A stretch of 42,789 bases of DNA from Rubripirellula sp. (GTDB taxonomy: Bacteria > Planctomycetota > Planctomycetia > Pirellulales > Pirellulaceae). The notes under the pieces are model-generated. The model was not told the DNA's origin. It searched no databases and worked only from the letters and a program-made list of their open reading frames with translations. The DNA lies in NCBI GenBank assembly GCA_012270065.1, contig JAAXJB010000054.1:60465-103253 (forward strand). Reading direction: 5' to 3'. Of the stretch, positions 1-10,108 are shown piece after piece. The position numbers and the translations under genes are program-made. Position 1 is the stretch's first letter, and the number at the start of each line of letters is the position of its first letter.

Positions 1-93
1 ACGGTCGATTCGCGCACGGTAAATTTCTGTACGGCAGATCGCAGCAAACAAAATTGTCCACGACCCCAATTCCCTGAAACAACAGGCATCATC

Positions 94-867
94 ATGCTCC
101 CCGGCATCAAACTTTTCGACATGACTGGTCAAACGGCAATCATCACAGGTGGTTCGAAAGGCCTGGGAAAAGCGATGGCATCGGGACTTGCTTCGGCAGG
201 TGCCCGAATCGCTGTGGTGAGCCGCAACCAGTCTGAGGCAGAAGAGGCTGCGTCGGAAATCACCAGTATTCATGGAACCGAAGCAATTGGGATTCAAGCT
301 GACGTGACTCAGACATCGGAAATTGAATCGATGGTTGCCACGGTGACTGAAAAATTTGGTCGCATTGATGCACTTGTCAACAACGCGGGAATCAACATCC
401 GCGGCCCCATCGACGAGTTGTCACTGGAACAATTCAGGGAAGTCCAACAAGTCAATGTGGATGGCATCTGGATCACCACCCGAGCTGTCCTGCCCATCAT
501 GAAAAAACAAAAACGAGGTCGCATCATCAATTTGGCAAGCACGCTTGGACTCGTCGGTCTGGCCAACCGGACGCCATACGCCACCAGCAAAGGTGCAGTC
601 GTCCAATTGACGCGAGCCATGGCGCTGGAATTCGCTGAACACCACATCACAGTCAACGCAATTTGCCCCGGTCCATTCCTGACTCCAATGAATGAGCCCA
701 TTGCCGACACTGAGGAAGCCAAAAAGTTCATCGTGGGTGCAGTCGCCATGAACCGATGGGGCAATATGGAGGAAATTCAAGGCGCCGCCATTTACCTTGC
801 CAGCGAGGCTGCCAGCTTCACGACCGGAAGCATGCTGGTGGTGGATGGAGGATGGACCGCCCGATAA
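94..867 (+). CDS. SDR family NAD(P)-dependent oxidoreductase
   Basis: A 257-residue classical short-chain dehydrogenase/reductase. The N-terminal Rossmann nucleotide-binding motif is TGGSKGLG (about residues 18-25), followed by the structural NNAG motif and the catalytic Ser with YATSK (the Tyr-x-x-x-Lys signature). The C-terminal GSMLVVDGGWTAR is the usual SDR ending. Length fits the 250-residue classical subfamily. The lead-in LFDMTGQTAIITGG resembles gluconate 5-dehydrogenase / 3-oxoacyl-ACP reductase-like members, but the substrate cannot be read from sequence. The ATG at 94 is chosen because the LFDMTG lead-in is normal for the family; the ATG at 121 would remove it. It is convergent with putA, with a 60-base gap. 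Cytosolic, no signal peptide. Family call is firm, substrate unknown. Confidence 0.93.
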   Translation: MLPGIKLFDMTGQTAIITGGSKGLGKAMASGLASAGARIAVVSRNQSEAEEAASEITSIHGTEAIGIQADVTQTSEIESMVATVTEKFGRIDALVNNAGINIRGPIDELSLEQFREVQQVNVDGIWITTRAVLPIMKKQKRGRIINLASTLGLVGLANRTPYATSKGAVVQLTRAMALEFAEHHITVNAICPGPFLTPMNEPIADTEEAKKFIVGAVAMNRWGNMEEIQGAAIYLASEAASFTTGSMLVVDGGWTAR

Positions 868-927
868 CCGATTTCACCACGGCCCAATCCGAATTTCATC
901 CAGGCGGCGAACACGCTGCAAGACGGA

Positions 928-3900
928 TCACTGCACCGCCGCACGCACCTCTTGAGCACGAAGGCCGAGGTTGCCGTAGCGATGATAATCGCTGCTGATT
1001 GATTGCTCCTGGACATACCACATCAACTCGATTCGTCCGTGGCTGCATACTGGTGTATCAGCAACATGCACATAGCGATCCATCACCGCTTTGCGAACGG
1101 ACATTGGTACGCGATCAGGAGACGCGTATCTGAGGCGACTCACACCACCCCATTCAACCGCCTCAATCAATTCCTGATCCGACTGCTGAACAAATTCTAT
1201 ATCCCCCGCCCATGATTCTGTTATGTCGTGCAATGTCCTCAGTTGATCTTCATGCACGCCCTCCGGCGCGCTGACGATTGCCCGACAGCTCACAGCTTGT
1301 GCAGCAGCAACTCGCATGACGATGTCTTTCCAACTGTCCTCCGCCGACACTCGAATGACAAGTACTGGCATCGGCACATACCGGCGCAGATTGTCTTGAC
1401 CCAACAGACGAAAGTGATCGTGAGTCTGCAGAAACTCGTTTGTTGCCGCATTCTGGTAGCTCTTGATGGCTCGACACAGGTAATCTGTTTCTTCCTGCTC
1501 CTCGTCACCTGACTTCCTGGCAAGTCCCTGCAACCCCTCAAGCAGCTCACGTAACTGGTTGTTTTCGAGATTCACCTCAGGCTCATCAGGCTCATCAGGT
1601 ACATCCAGCGACGATTCAGGGTCATCATCGAAGCGCATCAACTGGGCGACGTAATTTGGCCCGCCAGCCTTGATGCCAGGACCAAATGCGCTCCGCCCCA
1701 TGCCACCAAACGGTTGCCTTAATACCACTGCGCCGGTTGTCGACCGGTTGATGTAAAGATTGCCTGCACGTATTCCGGCCATCCACTCAGCTTGTTCACG
1801 ATCATCCAGACTTTCCAGACCGCTTGTCAGACCGTATCCGGTCTCATTAACAATCTGTATCGCCTCCGACAGAGATCGAAAACACATGACTCCCAGGACA
1901 GGCCCGAAGAACTCGGTCAAGTGTGTGTAACTTCCCCGTTGTACATTCCATTTGATCCCCGGCGAATATACAGCCTGATGCGAGTCAATCCTCCGAGGAA
2001 TCAGCGCCCAGGACTCGCCTGCTTCCAGAACCTTGAGTGCCTGATCGAGATCACCCGTGGGCGCGGTGACCATTGGCCCCATCCGGTTTGACGTGTCCCA
2101 GGCTGATCCTACACGCAGACTCTTTGCAGCATCAACAAGCGTGGCCCGGAAAGCCTCGTCTTGAAAAACCTCTTCTTCCAACAACAGAAGCGAGGTGGCG
2201 GAACATTTCTGCCCGCTATGACCAAATGCGGAGTGAAGCACATGCTTGATTGCCTGATCCCGGTCGGCCATGGCGGTGACGATAGTAGCATTTTTTCCGC
2301 CCGTTTCAGCAAGCAACCGCATGTCAGGTTTTGCGTGCAACATCCTCAGTGCTGTTTCAGTCCCACCCGTCAGAATCACGGTATCAACGCTAGCATCGGT
2401 CACAAGCGACTCGCCCACCAGACGCCCCGGGCCCGGCAACATTTGCAACGCTTCCCGGGGAACACCCGCGCGATAAAAGCACTCGCAAAGCAGATGGGCA
2501 ACCAACACGGTATTGGACGCCGGCTTGAGAATGACGGTATTGCCTGCGGCCAACGCGGCGGCAATGCCACCACATGGGATCGCAATCGGAAAGTTCCACG
2601 GCGAGACAACAACAACCACGCCCCTGCCCGATGCACGAACGCCTGACAGTTGATCCAACGCCACCGCCGACATCGAGTAGAACTCCAGGAAATCGATCGC
2701 TTCGGAAACCTCGGGGTCGCTTTCAAGCAGGGTTTTCCCTGCTTCGGCAAGGGCTGCCCCCATGAGCTCTGCTCTTGCCTGCCGCACCTGATCGGCGACA
2801 TTTTGAAGAATCTGCCGGCGGTCACGTACCGGCATTGCACGCCAACCAACGGAATCACCATTGGCAATGGAAATCGCTTTTGCGACGTCTTCGCGATTCG
2901 CCTCGACAAACCTCGCAACAACAGTCCCATCACGTGAAGGATCCATGGATTCACAAATCTGGCGTTCACCGCTAACCACGTCCGTTCCGATCCGCAGCGG
3001 TATTTCATATGCCCGATCACCGCAACGATCAATCCATTGACTGGCGATCTGGTCAGCCCATTCTGCATTCACCGGCAAGCTGAAGTCCGTATCCGGTTCA
3101 TTGACGAACCCAGCCCAGGGGTCTTCTGGATCCACACCTGATTCACGGCAATCAAGGCGGTTCACGACCGATGATGTTCCGTCAAACTCGAGATTCCGAT
3201 TCTGTTTTCTGCGAGGTGTATCGGAGATCCCAGTGATCCTGTCAAACGATTCCAGAAAACCTGCCTCCAACTTTTTCCACGCATCCGATTCAACGGTAAT
3301 GTTGAACGCATGACGAAGAAAATTCTCATCTCCTGTATTCTCGTCCAGTCTGCGCACAAGGTACCCAATGGCATGAATGAAATCCTGCTTTTGACATGCA
3401 GGTGCATACAGCAGGACGCTTTTGGTCAGTTCGTGCAACGCTCTTCGCTGATGATTTGCCATGCCTTCGAGCATTTCAAACTGTATTCGCCCCAAGGCAT
3501 TTGTTTCCACAGCGAGAACGAGGGCATAGCTGATATCGAAAAGATTGTGCGATGCAATCCCGGGTCTTACCGCATCAAGATTCTCAGCCTGCAGCGCATA
3601 ATTCACCATTCGCTTGTAATTCGCATCCGTATCCAACTTCGACTGAAATGGCGCCTGTGGCCAACCATGAAGCGAGGCTTCGACCCGCTCCATCTCCATA
3701 TTCGCACCCTTCACGATCCGGATCGTGACCGGCGCTCCACCTTGCTGGACCCGACATTTTGCCCATTCGGTGATGGTTTTCTGCCACGCGAACGAGTCTG
3801 GGATGTAAGCTTGCAGCACAATTCCAGCAGCCACTGACTTCAAACCAGGTCGCTCAAGCGTTCGCATGAAAACCTCGGCCGTCAGGGACAGGTCCCGATA

Positions 3901-4665
3901 CTCTTCCATGTCCATGTAGACAAATTTTGGAACGACCGTGCCATCGGTCCTTTCAAATTTCCCTTTGTTCGCGGCGCGATACAACAATTCCATTCGATCG
4001 CAGATCGGTTCAATGCTGGCTTCACGCGAAATCACTGAAATCTGCGAATAGATGGTAGAGATTTTCACGGACATGACTTCGACTTCAGGTAACTGCAAAG
4101 CCTGCAGATACTGCTTCAGACGTCGATTTGCCTCTTCCTCTCCCAGGATTGCCTCCCCGAGAAAATTAACATTCATGCGAACGCCTTCAGCACGACGCTC
4201 CTGCAAGTGTTTGCACAACACCTCCTTTTCAGCCGGAATGATGACATTCGCGGTTTCCCGTCGCATTTTGTCCTTCACCATTGGAATGGTGACACCAGGC
4301 ACATAGCTTCCAAACGACTGGAACCCCATCAACAGAGTTCTTTCCAAGGGACTGAAGAAACGCGGAATGCCCTGGACATCAAGAATGTGCACCAGCTGAT
4401 CAGCCGAGCGGGCAGCCGCTTCGGACCGAAACGCCTGATCCGTCAGCGCCGTCAACGTAACCTTGTCCGTCGGGTTCTGGATCATTCGATCCAATTCCGT
4501 CTGCTGCTTGCGTTCCTCGGGCGTCTGTAATTCATGGGCCCGCCGTTGCAATTCCCTCGCGACATGAAGAGCTCGCTGGACGGTTGGATTGATCGGAGAG
4601 GACTCGTCAACGTGAAATTCACCCAGCAAAACGCGTGCTGCGGAATCAATTCCTGAAGCATTCAT
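928..4665 (-). CDS. putA: Bifunctional proline dehydrogenase / L-glutamate-gamma-semialdehyde dehydrogenase (PutA)
   Basis: Oxidises proline to glutamate in two steps: FAD-dependent proline dehydrogenase, then NAD-dependent aldehyde dehydrogenase. The N-terminal half carries the PRODH barrel, with the RIVKGANMEMERVEA segment. The ALDH half has SPWNFP near residue 688, the general-base Glu in LAETGGKNA (about E787) and the nucleophilic Cys in GQKCSA (about C821). After a Glu/Asp/Pro-rich linker there is an additional C-terminal domain ending in EQSISSDYHRYGNLG, the conserved tail of long (type B/C) PutA proteins. No N-terminal DNA-binding RHH domain is visible, so a repressor role is not supported. 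The ATG at 4665 is preferred over 4701 because a GAGG lies five bases upstream. About 1245 residues, which fits long PutA forms. Confidence 0.95.
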   Translation of the reverse strand: MNASGIDSAARVLLGEFHVDESSPINPTVQRALHVARELQRRAHELQTPEERKQQTELDRMIQNPTDKVTLTALTDQAFRSEAAARSADQLVHILDVQGIPRFFSPLERTLLMGFQSFGSYVPGVTIPMVKDKMRRETANVIIPAEKEVLCKHLQERRAEGVRMNVNFLGEAILGEEEANRRLKQYLQALQLPEVEVMSVKISTIYSQISVISREASIEPICDRMELLYRAANKGKFERTDGTVVPKFVYMDMEEYRDLSLTAEVFMRTLERPGLKSVAAGIVLQAYIPDSFAWQKTITEWAKCRVQQGGAPVTIRIVKGANMEMERVEASLHGWPQAPFQSKLDTDANYKRMVNYALQAENLDAVRPGIASHNLFDISYALVLAVETNALGRIQFEMLEGMANHQRRALHELTKSVLLYAPACQKQDFIHAIGYLVRRLDENTGDENFLRHAFNITVESDAWKKLEAGFLESFDRITGISDTPRRKQNRNLEFDGTSSVVNRLDCRESGVDPEDPWAGFVNEPDTDFSLPVNAEWADQIASQWIDRCGDRAYEIPLRIGTDVVSGERQICESMDPSRDGTVVARFVEANREDVAKAISIANGDSVGWRAMPVRDRRQILQNVADQVRQARAELMGAALAEAGKTLLESDPEVSEAIDFLEFYSMSAVALDQLSGVRASGRGVVVVVSPWNFPIAIPCGGIAAALAAGNTVILKPASNTVLVAHLLCECFYRAGVPREALQMLPGPGRLVGESLVTDASVDTVILTGGTETALRMLHAKPDMRLLAETGGKNATIVTAMADRDQAIKHVLHSAFGHSGQKCSATSLLLLEEEVFQDEAFRATLVDAAKSLRVGSAWDTSNRMGPMVTAPTGDLDQALKVLEAGESWALIPRRIDSHQAVYSPGIKWNVQRGSYTHLTEFFGPVLGVMCFRSLSEAIQIVNETGYGLTSGLESLDDREQAEWMAGIRAGNLYINRSTTGAVVLRQPFGGMGRSAFGPGIKAGGPNYVAQLMRFDDDPESSLDVPDEPDEPEVNLENNQLRELLEGLQGLARKSGDEEQEETDYLCRAIKSYQNAATNEFLQTHDHFRLLGQDNLRRYVPMPVLVIRVSAEDSWKDIVMRVAAAQAVSCRAIVSAPEGVHEDQLRTLHDITESWAGDIEFVQQSDQELIEAVEWGGVSRLRYASPDRVPMSVRKAVMDRYVHVADTPVCSHGRIELMWYVQEQSISSDYHRYGNLGLRAQEVRAAVQ
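1578..1604. repeat. 9-bp tandem repeat coding for the acidic PutA linker
   Basis: Three consecutive 9-base units (caggctcat, caggctcat, caggtacat) lie inside putA. On the coding strand they encode the Asp-Glu-Pro-rich linker between the ALDH domain and the C-terminal tail domain. The unit is in frame, so copy-number change would alter linker length without breaking the gene. Confidence 0.75.
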
Positions 4666-4936
4666 GTGAACCTCGTGCAGTCGTGGTGAAAAACATCTCA
4701 AACACGCAGTTCGGATAGCCGTCGCCCCTACTCCAGGTGGTGCTCGTCATCTGAACCATTCCCGTACGTTGTCTGCATTGCCTGCAACGCAGGTGCAAAG
4801 CGGAGTTGGGCATTCGTTCTGTTGAATACCCGACATGCCGATATGCCGACAGCAGACGTTTTGAGGACAACCTGTGCAAGACAACGCGTCATTCCGTGTT
4901 GAAAACCGCAGAAACAACGTTCGCATCAACGCCGCA

Positions 4937-7735
4937 TCAGGAACGGATCGGTTTCGTTGTCACAACATCTGAATCTGACCTCACCCCATCATAGGCATTG
5001 ATCACGATGCGTGTTCCGGGCTCAATGTCCGGCAAGCCGTATAGCTTGAGTTTGCCATTTTCATCACTTCTCGTTCCTCGAATCGGTTTCCCATTGGTCC
5101 CAGTCAGGAAAACATCGGCATTCGGCAAAGTCACAAGATCAGGCAGGACACATCGGGATGGACGTCCGGTTTCCCGTTCAGGGATCTCCAGTGTTCCACC
5201 ACCCCGAGGCGATTCCCCCGGCGCATCCACGAGGTTTCTTATTCGCATCCCGATTTCCGGAGTGTTTCCCCTTGTATCGAAACTCATTTCAAGAAAGTTC
5301 CAGTAGAACGGCTCCCCAGGCTGGTGTGGCGTCTGCTCCGGATCACGGAACTGCTTGTGGTACAGAGCGTGAACCTCCAACTCACGATCATCGACATCCC
5401 TCATTTGCCTGGCAAAACCGGGTACGAGAGCCCGACCACCGGACCGACCGATGGGACCAAAACTGCATTCAACCACGCGATGTTTCCGGTTTGTCATGAT
5501 GCATCCGTTGTGCACATCTCCATACACAGAAACCACGCCCGAACGGCTTCCCATCAATTCCAGCACTCGATCAGCACCGGCCTTCACCCAACCCGCATAG
5601 TCCGCGGTCACTCGATCCCTTTCATGGAAGTGTCTGGGGTGGTCAGTACTCACCGATTGCTGATAACGCGTGCCAGCCCAGACGGTATGCAAACCATTGA
5701 CCCCTGTCACTCCGATCAAGGGAGAAGAATCGGTAGCCAGCAGCTCCTGAAACCATCCGAACTGCTCCTCTCCCAGCAGGCTGCGAGTCGGGTCGGTTCT
5801 TGAGTACAGACTTTTGAACTTCCCCCAGCCCTGGTCATCCCAAATGTCCACATCCTGACTGCTTCTCCATAACCTTGAGTCCAGGACAACGAAGGTGAAA
5901 TCCCGCAGCGGCATTTTCCATGCCCTCCATTTGCGTGGATTGATCGATGCATCCACCTGTTCAGCACCAGTGGTCAGATGATGAACAATCTGGAAATTGC
6001 GTTGCATGTAAGCAGTGTCCTGCCCAAGCCCCTCCTGATTGCGTATCGCAAGCTGCTCCGGCCCTTTGACATCATCCATGCCATAATCGTGGTCGCCGGG
6101 GTTGAGCACATTCCAATGTCTCATCATCTGCCAACGACTGGTTGGACCGCAAATTGACCATGCAATGATTTTGTAGGCATCATCCGTACTCGGTGGATAC
6201 ATGACCAACTCCATGTACCAGACGTCGTCTTCCCACAACATGATCTGAAAGTCATATTCTTCCAAATGCTGATAGGCGTTGCGGGTTGGTTGATCCCGGT
6301 ATTGCCACGCTTCTCTGGCACCGGTCATTTGCCAACGCTCACCCTGCCGCTGCTGTAAACCCGCCGTGATCGCATGACAGGACAAGCCGCAGATTTTGTA
6401 GGGAGGTGCCAAACGTGGTAGTCGCCCCACGTATTTTCCCGTCTTGGGTACGTCACCAACCAACCCCGTACCTGGCCCGCATGAATCCGTTCCAATGCGA
6501 CCATCCGATGTCACATCGATACCGTCCTTCCAAATCGTGTAGTACTGCGTTGTTTCTGAAGGACTGTGCGGCAACGCAACGTCGATGACGGCGGTATGAC
6601 GGCGCCACTCATGGTTGACAATCGCCGCGGTACCACAAATTGGTACGTTGCCCCAACCACCCTCTGGATTGGGAGTATCAGCAACTCGAACCTGCACCTG
6701 TTCGCCATCCGAAGCAAAAATCCCAACCATGCGGACCCGCCAAACACCCTTTTCCTGCTTCAGCGTGTCACCCAAGGGGTAGCAACTCAAACAGTCAGCC
6801 ACTCCGACATTCCTTGGCTTGTTCCTGCCCGGTTCCACCACAAATGAATCAACTTGAAAATCGATCATCCCACGCGCCACAATCCCGGTGTATCCCGAGA
6901 TACGCTCTTCATTGACACGATGCTCAACAGCCACCTTCCTTTGCCCCACGTCCAGACTCGCCACGATCCGCACCTGTCCTGCGGCCTTCTCTGGCGCAGC
7001 GACGACCCTGACCTTCAATTCACACGTTTCCCCGGGCATCAGTTGCACTGGATCGGATTCTGCAAACACCCGATCCTGCGCTGACATCAAGCCACCCTGA
7101 GCCGCGCGTTTACCTGAAACGGACCCGATTATTTTCAGCCGGCCATCATCCGCCCACACGACCCTGATCAACTGTCCAAGCTTTTCAAAACTCTGCAAAA
7201 CGGACTTCCCGCCCAGGGCAATTCCCATCAACCCATAACCATCCTGGTACATCGCCCAGGCTGAATCGTCACGACTGCCCGGTTCTGGTCGATCCTGATG
7301 ATACGTGAATGTTGCACGCACCACGTAATCTTCTTTCAAATACCAGTGGTTTGAATAAAGAACGCCACTGGGTAACGAAGGGTCGTATTCAGTTTTGTAT
7401 TCAAACCCATTCGTCTCAGCATGAAAGGGAAACCCTGTACGCCTCGCCCGATCGCCGTAGTTGTGCAGTCGCCGACGCAATGCACCCGACTCGATTTTCC
7501 AGTAACCCGGATTCAGAGTCTGCCAGTGATGCCCATGATAGTCGGAGTCTGCCCCCGTGAACCGGTAAACACCCGGCTCGGAATCGAGTTCCATCGCTGG
7601 TGCAAGCGTACCACTCAACGGCAAACTCACAGCTGCCGAAGATGCAATGAACGCACGCCGACTGACGACTCCTGATGAATCATTTTTCCCTTCGCCGCTA
7701 TTCTCAAACAATTGTTTCTCATTCGATGATGACAT
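4937..7735 (-). CDS. Tat-exported PhoD-like phosphatase/phosphodiesterase
   Basis: A protein of about 932 residues with a twin-arginine signal near its N-terminus (SRRAFIA, RR at 26-27, then a hydrophobic stretch to about 50), implying folded export. The C-terminal half has hallmarks of the alkaline phosphatase D / PhoD-like metallophosphatase family: PGDHDYGMDD (about residue 548), TFVVLDSRLWR, LLGEEQFGWFQELL and YGDVHNGC (about 740). These correspond to the family's D-H-D-Y, L-G-x-x-Q-x-x-W and GDVH segments. The first ~450 residues after the signal hold mixed beta-rich sequence without a recognised domain; one part could be a LamG-like sandwich, but that is a guess. The ATG at 7735 places the Tat motif correctly; 29 upstream codons look untranslated. 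Substrate not predicted. It ends 271 bases before the putA start and is transcribed the same way. Confidence 0.8.
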   Translation of the reverse strand: MSSSNEKQLFENSGEGKNDSSGVVSRRAFIASSAAVSLPLSGTLAPAMELDSEPGVYRFTGADSDYHGHHWQTLNPGYWKIESGALRRRLHNYGDRARRTGFPFHAETNGFEYKTEYDPSLPSGVLYSNHWYLKEDYVVRATFTYHQDRPEPGSRDDSAWAMYQDGYGLMGIALGGKSVLQSFEKLGQLIRVVWADDGRLKIIGSVSGKRAAQGGLMSAQDRVFAESDPVQLMPGETCELKVRVVAAPEKAAGQVRIVASLDVGQRKVAVEHRVNEERISGYTGIVARGMIDFQVDSFVVEPGRNKPRNVGVADCLSCYPLGDTLKQEKGVWRVRMVGIFASDGEQVQVRVADTPNPEGGWGNVPICGTAAIVNHEWRRHTAVIDVALPHSPSETTQYYTIWKDGIDVTSDGRIGTDSCGPGTGLVGDVPKTGKYVGRLPRLAPPYKICGLSCHAITAGLQQRQGERWQMTGAREAWQYRDQPTRNAYQHLEEYDFQIMLWEDDVWYMELVMYPPSTDDAYKIIAWSICGPTSRWQMMRHWNVLNPGDHDYGMDDVKGPEQLAIRNQEGLGQDTAYMQRNFQIVHHLTTGAEQVDASINPRKWRAWKMPLRDFTFVVLDSRLWRSSQDVDIWDDQGWGKFKSLYSRTDPTRSLLGEEQFGWFQELLATDSSPLIGVTGVNGLHTVWAGTRYQQSVSTDHPRHFHERDRVTADYAGWVKAGADRVLELMGSRSGVVSVYGDVHNGCIMTNRKHRVVECSFGPIGRSGGRALVPGFARQMRDVDDRELEVHALYHKQFRDPEQTPHQPGEPFYWNFLEMSFDTRGNTPEIGMRIRNLVDAPGESPRGGGTLEIPERETGRPSRCVLPDLVTLPNADVFLTGTNGKPIRGTRSDENGKLKLYGLPDIEPGTRIVINAYDGVRSDSDVVTTKPIRS

Positions 7736-8126
7736 ACCCTGAACAACCTCTGGAAAATGCAATTCAAAAAAGACTGGGACCGGCGAACGATCCCTGTGCC
7801 GGACCTGATGAAGGTCGGACAAAAGCAGACAAAACTGCGGTCACTTGCAACCTGATGTCCCATCATACCGCCAGCACCGCTGCCTCGCTGAACAACCCCA
7901 CCGCACCGGTCGGAACAAACCCCCCGATACCTGACCCCCGCTACCTGCCACCCGCTAGCTGGCTCCCGATACCTGGCTTCCGAGACCTGCGTCCTGACTG
8001 CCACGCCCCGCCCACGTTCAAGCATGGATCCACTGCAGCAAACGTCGCAGGCATGACAGTGCCGCAGCGTAGTCTTGCCTCCACGGGGCGCGGGGACGGG
8101 AACCCGCCACTGAGAAAAAACTGCCG
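7736..8126. other. Intergenic region with a short tandem repeat
   Basis: About 390 bases lie between the hydrolase gene and the phosphatase gene, both on the minus strand. A 151-codon plus-strand frame crosses it but has no ribosome-binding site, runs antisense into the phosphatase start and has repeat-derived composition, so it is not called. The only structure seen is the 14-bp tandem repeat listed separately. Confidence 0.6.
7920..7989. repeat. 14-bp imperfect tandem repeat, five copies
   Basis: Five head-to-tail 14-base units read on the plus strand: ccccccgatacctg, acccccgctacctg, ccacccgctagctg, gctcccgatacctg, gcttccgagacctg. The core is cccg(a/c)tacctg, so the minus strand reads as repeated CAGGTA(T/G)CGGG. 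Positions 4-7 and 11-14 are best conserved. It lies in the leader of the minus-strand phosphatase gene, about 185-255 bases upstream of its start codon. Confidence 0.85.
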
Positions 8127-9689
8127 TTAGGCTGCTCTTGCATTCGTCTGGAAATGGTCACTTTTCAACTCGTCCGCCGACATCATCTCGGTGATCAGCT
8201 TACGTTTTGCGTCACCAAACCATCCTGCCAACGACGGGTCCATTCTCCATGTTTTCCACTTCACCATTTCCTCGCCCATACTCCACGTGATATTGCAGGA
8301 GATCAACTCCATCACTGCAGAGTGGTCGAAGTAGGAGGTGTGAACCAGCTCTCTACCGGAAAGTTCTTTGCAGAACCCCTCAATGCCTTCCGCCAGAGAA
8401 GCCTGACCCAGGAGTTGCCGAAGCATCGGAGCAATGTCTCTTGCATGATGATCCGCTGATGACAGAATCCGTTTTGAAAGCTGGGTCGGCAGAGGGGGAA
8501 CCAGATGCTGCAATTCTGCAACCGGGGATGGCGTCACGGCGCAGATCGTCGAACTGGGGCGATCATTTCCTTGAGCAGCACGAGTCACGATGTTGCGAAC
8601 AAGCCGATCAAGGGGCGGTTGCAACCAGCGATTGAAAACAGGTGAGAGAATCCAGTAATACGGGCGAGAAAGTAAACCCAGCGTGTCCGAGAAAAACACT
8701 CTTTCCTGCGGAAACATTTTGCTGACGAATGAAACGCGGAATGCCAGCGTTGAACGCAAACCATTGATTGCTTCATCATCGGGCGACCAAATTGCCAAAT
8801 AGCGTGAGCCGTAAATGTCAAATGCATTCCGCTGCAAACGTTCCTCAGCATGGATACGATACGATTCAATCGCCGGGCGGATACTCAACATCGAAAGGTG
8901 GAACAGCACGTAAGAAAGAGCAAGCGTGACTGCCATCAACAGGAAACCCTCCAGCGTGCCGAAGAAGTACTCCAGTAGCGTCACCCCAGTGTCCGGGTCA
9001 TAACTGCCAATGTGTACTCCTTGAACGGAGTGCTCCACCTGCACGCCCACCCATTTGAGCCCGGAAAGAATGGGCACTCGGATGATGCCCATCAAGCCGG
9101 ATTCACTCGCAGGAGGCAGGGTTAAAACCATGTCATTGCCCTGAAAAGCATTGTTGAGCATCCGGCCCAACTGCAGCATGGCGCGGGCCGCCGGCGGTAT
9201 CAAAAGCACCCCCATGACGAGACCGGCAAGGTTCCAGACATTGAAAACACTGCGACTGCGGTGCTGAAGGTAAGGAGTGCCGACCGTCGTCCAGCTCTTC
9301 AGGTGATCCAAAGGTTGCCGACTGAGGGACTTTGCTTTCAGGGTCTTCCAGATGACAGACCCGCCGTGACTGTGACCCACGAGGTGGTAATCCCGACCCT
9401 CAGCTTCCAACACTCGAAGGCGTTCAAGCAGTTGCAGAGCAGCCTTACTGCGAGCCCGTTCGCTGTTCTCGCCCGACCAGTGAAAAACTTCGGAACCTTC
9501 GGCGATTTCCACTCCACGGGGAAGTCGTGCCTTGAGCTGAGCAACGGCTGGACTACCAGCCTGCCACCATTTTTGCCCATCGTTTTCTGTATCAGCGGCA
9601 AAGGTCCCGTGAACAAGGATTACCAAAGCTGGCTGCCCCGGGCAATTTGCCAAACGGGGAAACGCGTTGCTGGTACTTTCCTCGCTCAT
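8127..9689 (-). CDS. Membrane-associated alpha/beta hydrolase (lipase/esterase-like)
   Basis: A 520-residue alpha/beta-hydrolase. ALVILVHGTF (about residues 21-30) is the oxyanion-hole HG motif, and LVGHSHGG (about 103-110) is the nucleophile elbow with Ser107. Two hydrophobic stretches follow: VWNLAGLVMGVLLIPP (around 150-170) and a longer one around 255-285 (FLLMAVTLALSYVLF). Together they suggest anchoring in the inner membrane with the catalytic core on one face. The architecture (N-terminal hydrolase, central membrane hairpin, helical C-terminal half) is not a family I can name. The start at 9689 has a GGGAG about ten bases upstream. The substrate could be lipid, ester or a small molecule. 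Confidence 0.7.
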   Translation of the reverse strand: MSEESTSNAFPRLANCPGQPALVILVHGTFAADTENDGQKWWQAGSPAVAQLKARLPRGVEIAEGSEVFHWSGENSERARSKAALQLLERLRVLEAEGRDYHLVGHSHGGSVIWKTLKAKSLSRQPLDHLKSWTTVGTPYLQHRSRSVFNVWNLAGLVMGVLLIPPAARAMLQLGRMLNNAFQGNDMVLTLPPASESGLMGIIRVPILSGLKWVGVQVEHSVQGVHIGSYDPDTGVTLLEYFFGTLEGFLLMAVTLALSYVLFHLSMLSIRPAIESYRIHAEERLQRNAFDIYGSRYLAIWSPDDEAINGLRSTLAFRVSFVSKMFPQERVFFSDTLGLLSRPYYWILSPVFNRWLQPPLDRLVRNIVTRAAQGNDRPSSTICAVTPSPVAELQHLVPPLPTQLSKRILSSADHHARDIAPMLRQLLGQASLAEGIEGFCKELSGRELVHTSYFDHSAVMELISCNITWSMGEEMVKWKTWRMDPSLAGWFGDAKRKLITEMMSADELKSDHFQTNARAA

Positions 9690-10108
9690 CGGTCAAACAC
9701 TCCCTTTCTCGACAGACTCAGCCAACTGAGTATCCCGTTCACACAACGGTCAGCAAATGCAAGCATTCACTGGGTTCAAGCTCGATCCCCAAAGGGCCAT
9801 GCTTGCCAATGCTCACACTGCCACACATCGAATCGAACCATAGAGTTCTGTTGCCGACAAGCCAATCCCAATCGAACCAGTCACGCTGCTTTCCCCTGAT
9901 CAAGTCACCCCGTCATGCTGATGCAAACTGATCATCATCGATTCCGTACTTGATCTTCGACAAGCTCCCGCCCTCCGGCAAACACAACACACGCAAGTCT
10001 TGACACCCGAACTGGAACTCTGCGATGGTTCCAGGCAGCGAACGTCGCCACCAACCCGGTTGCCCGTTTGATCACGCAGCATCCCCGTTAACTACGCAGC
10101 ATCAATGA
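9690..10108. other. Divergent intergenic region between hydrolase and corA
   Basis: About 420 bases separate two divergent genes, so promoters for both should be here. Overlapping short frames look random and are not called. A perfect 6-bp hairpin with a CCAA loop (9716-9731, actcag/ctgagt) sits 27 bases upstream of the hydrolase start and may be part of its leader or an operator. No convincing -35/-10 pair was found. Confidence 0.4.

Noticed and set aside
7675-8130. 151-codon plus-strand frame
   Set aside because: Starts antisense inside the phosphatase gene; its Pro-rich part simply translates the 14-bp tandem repeat.
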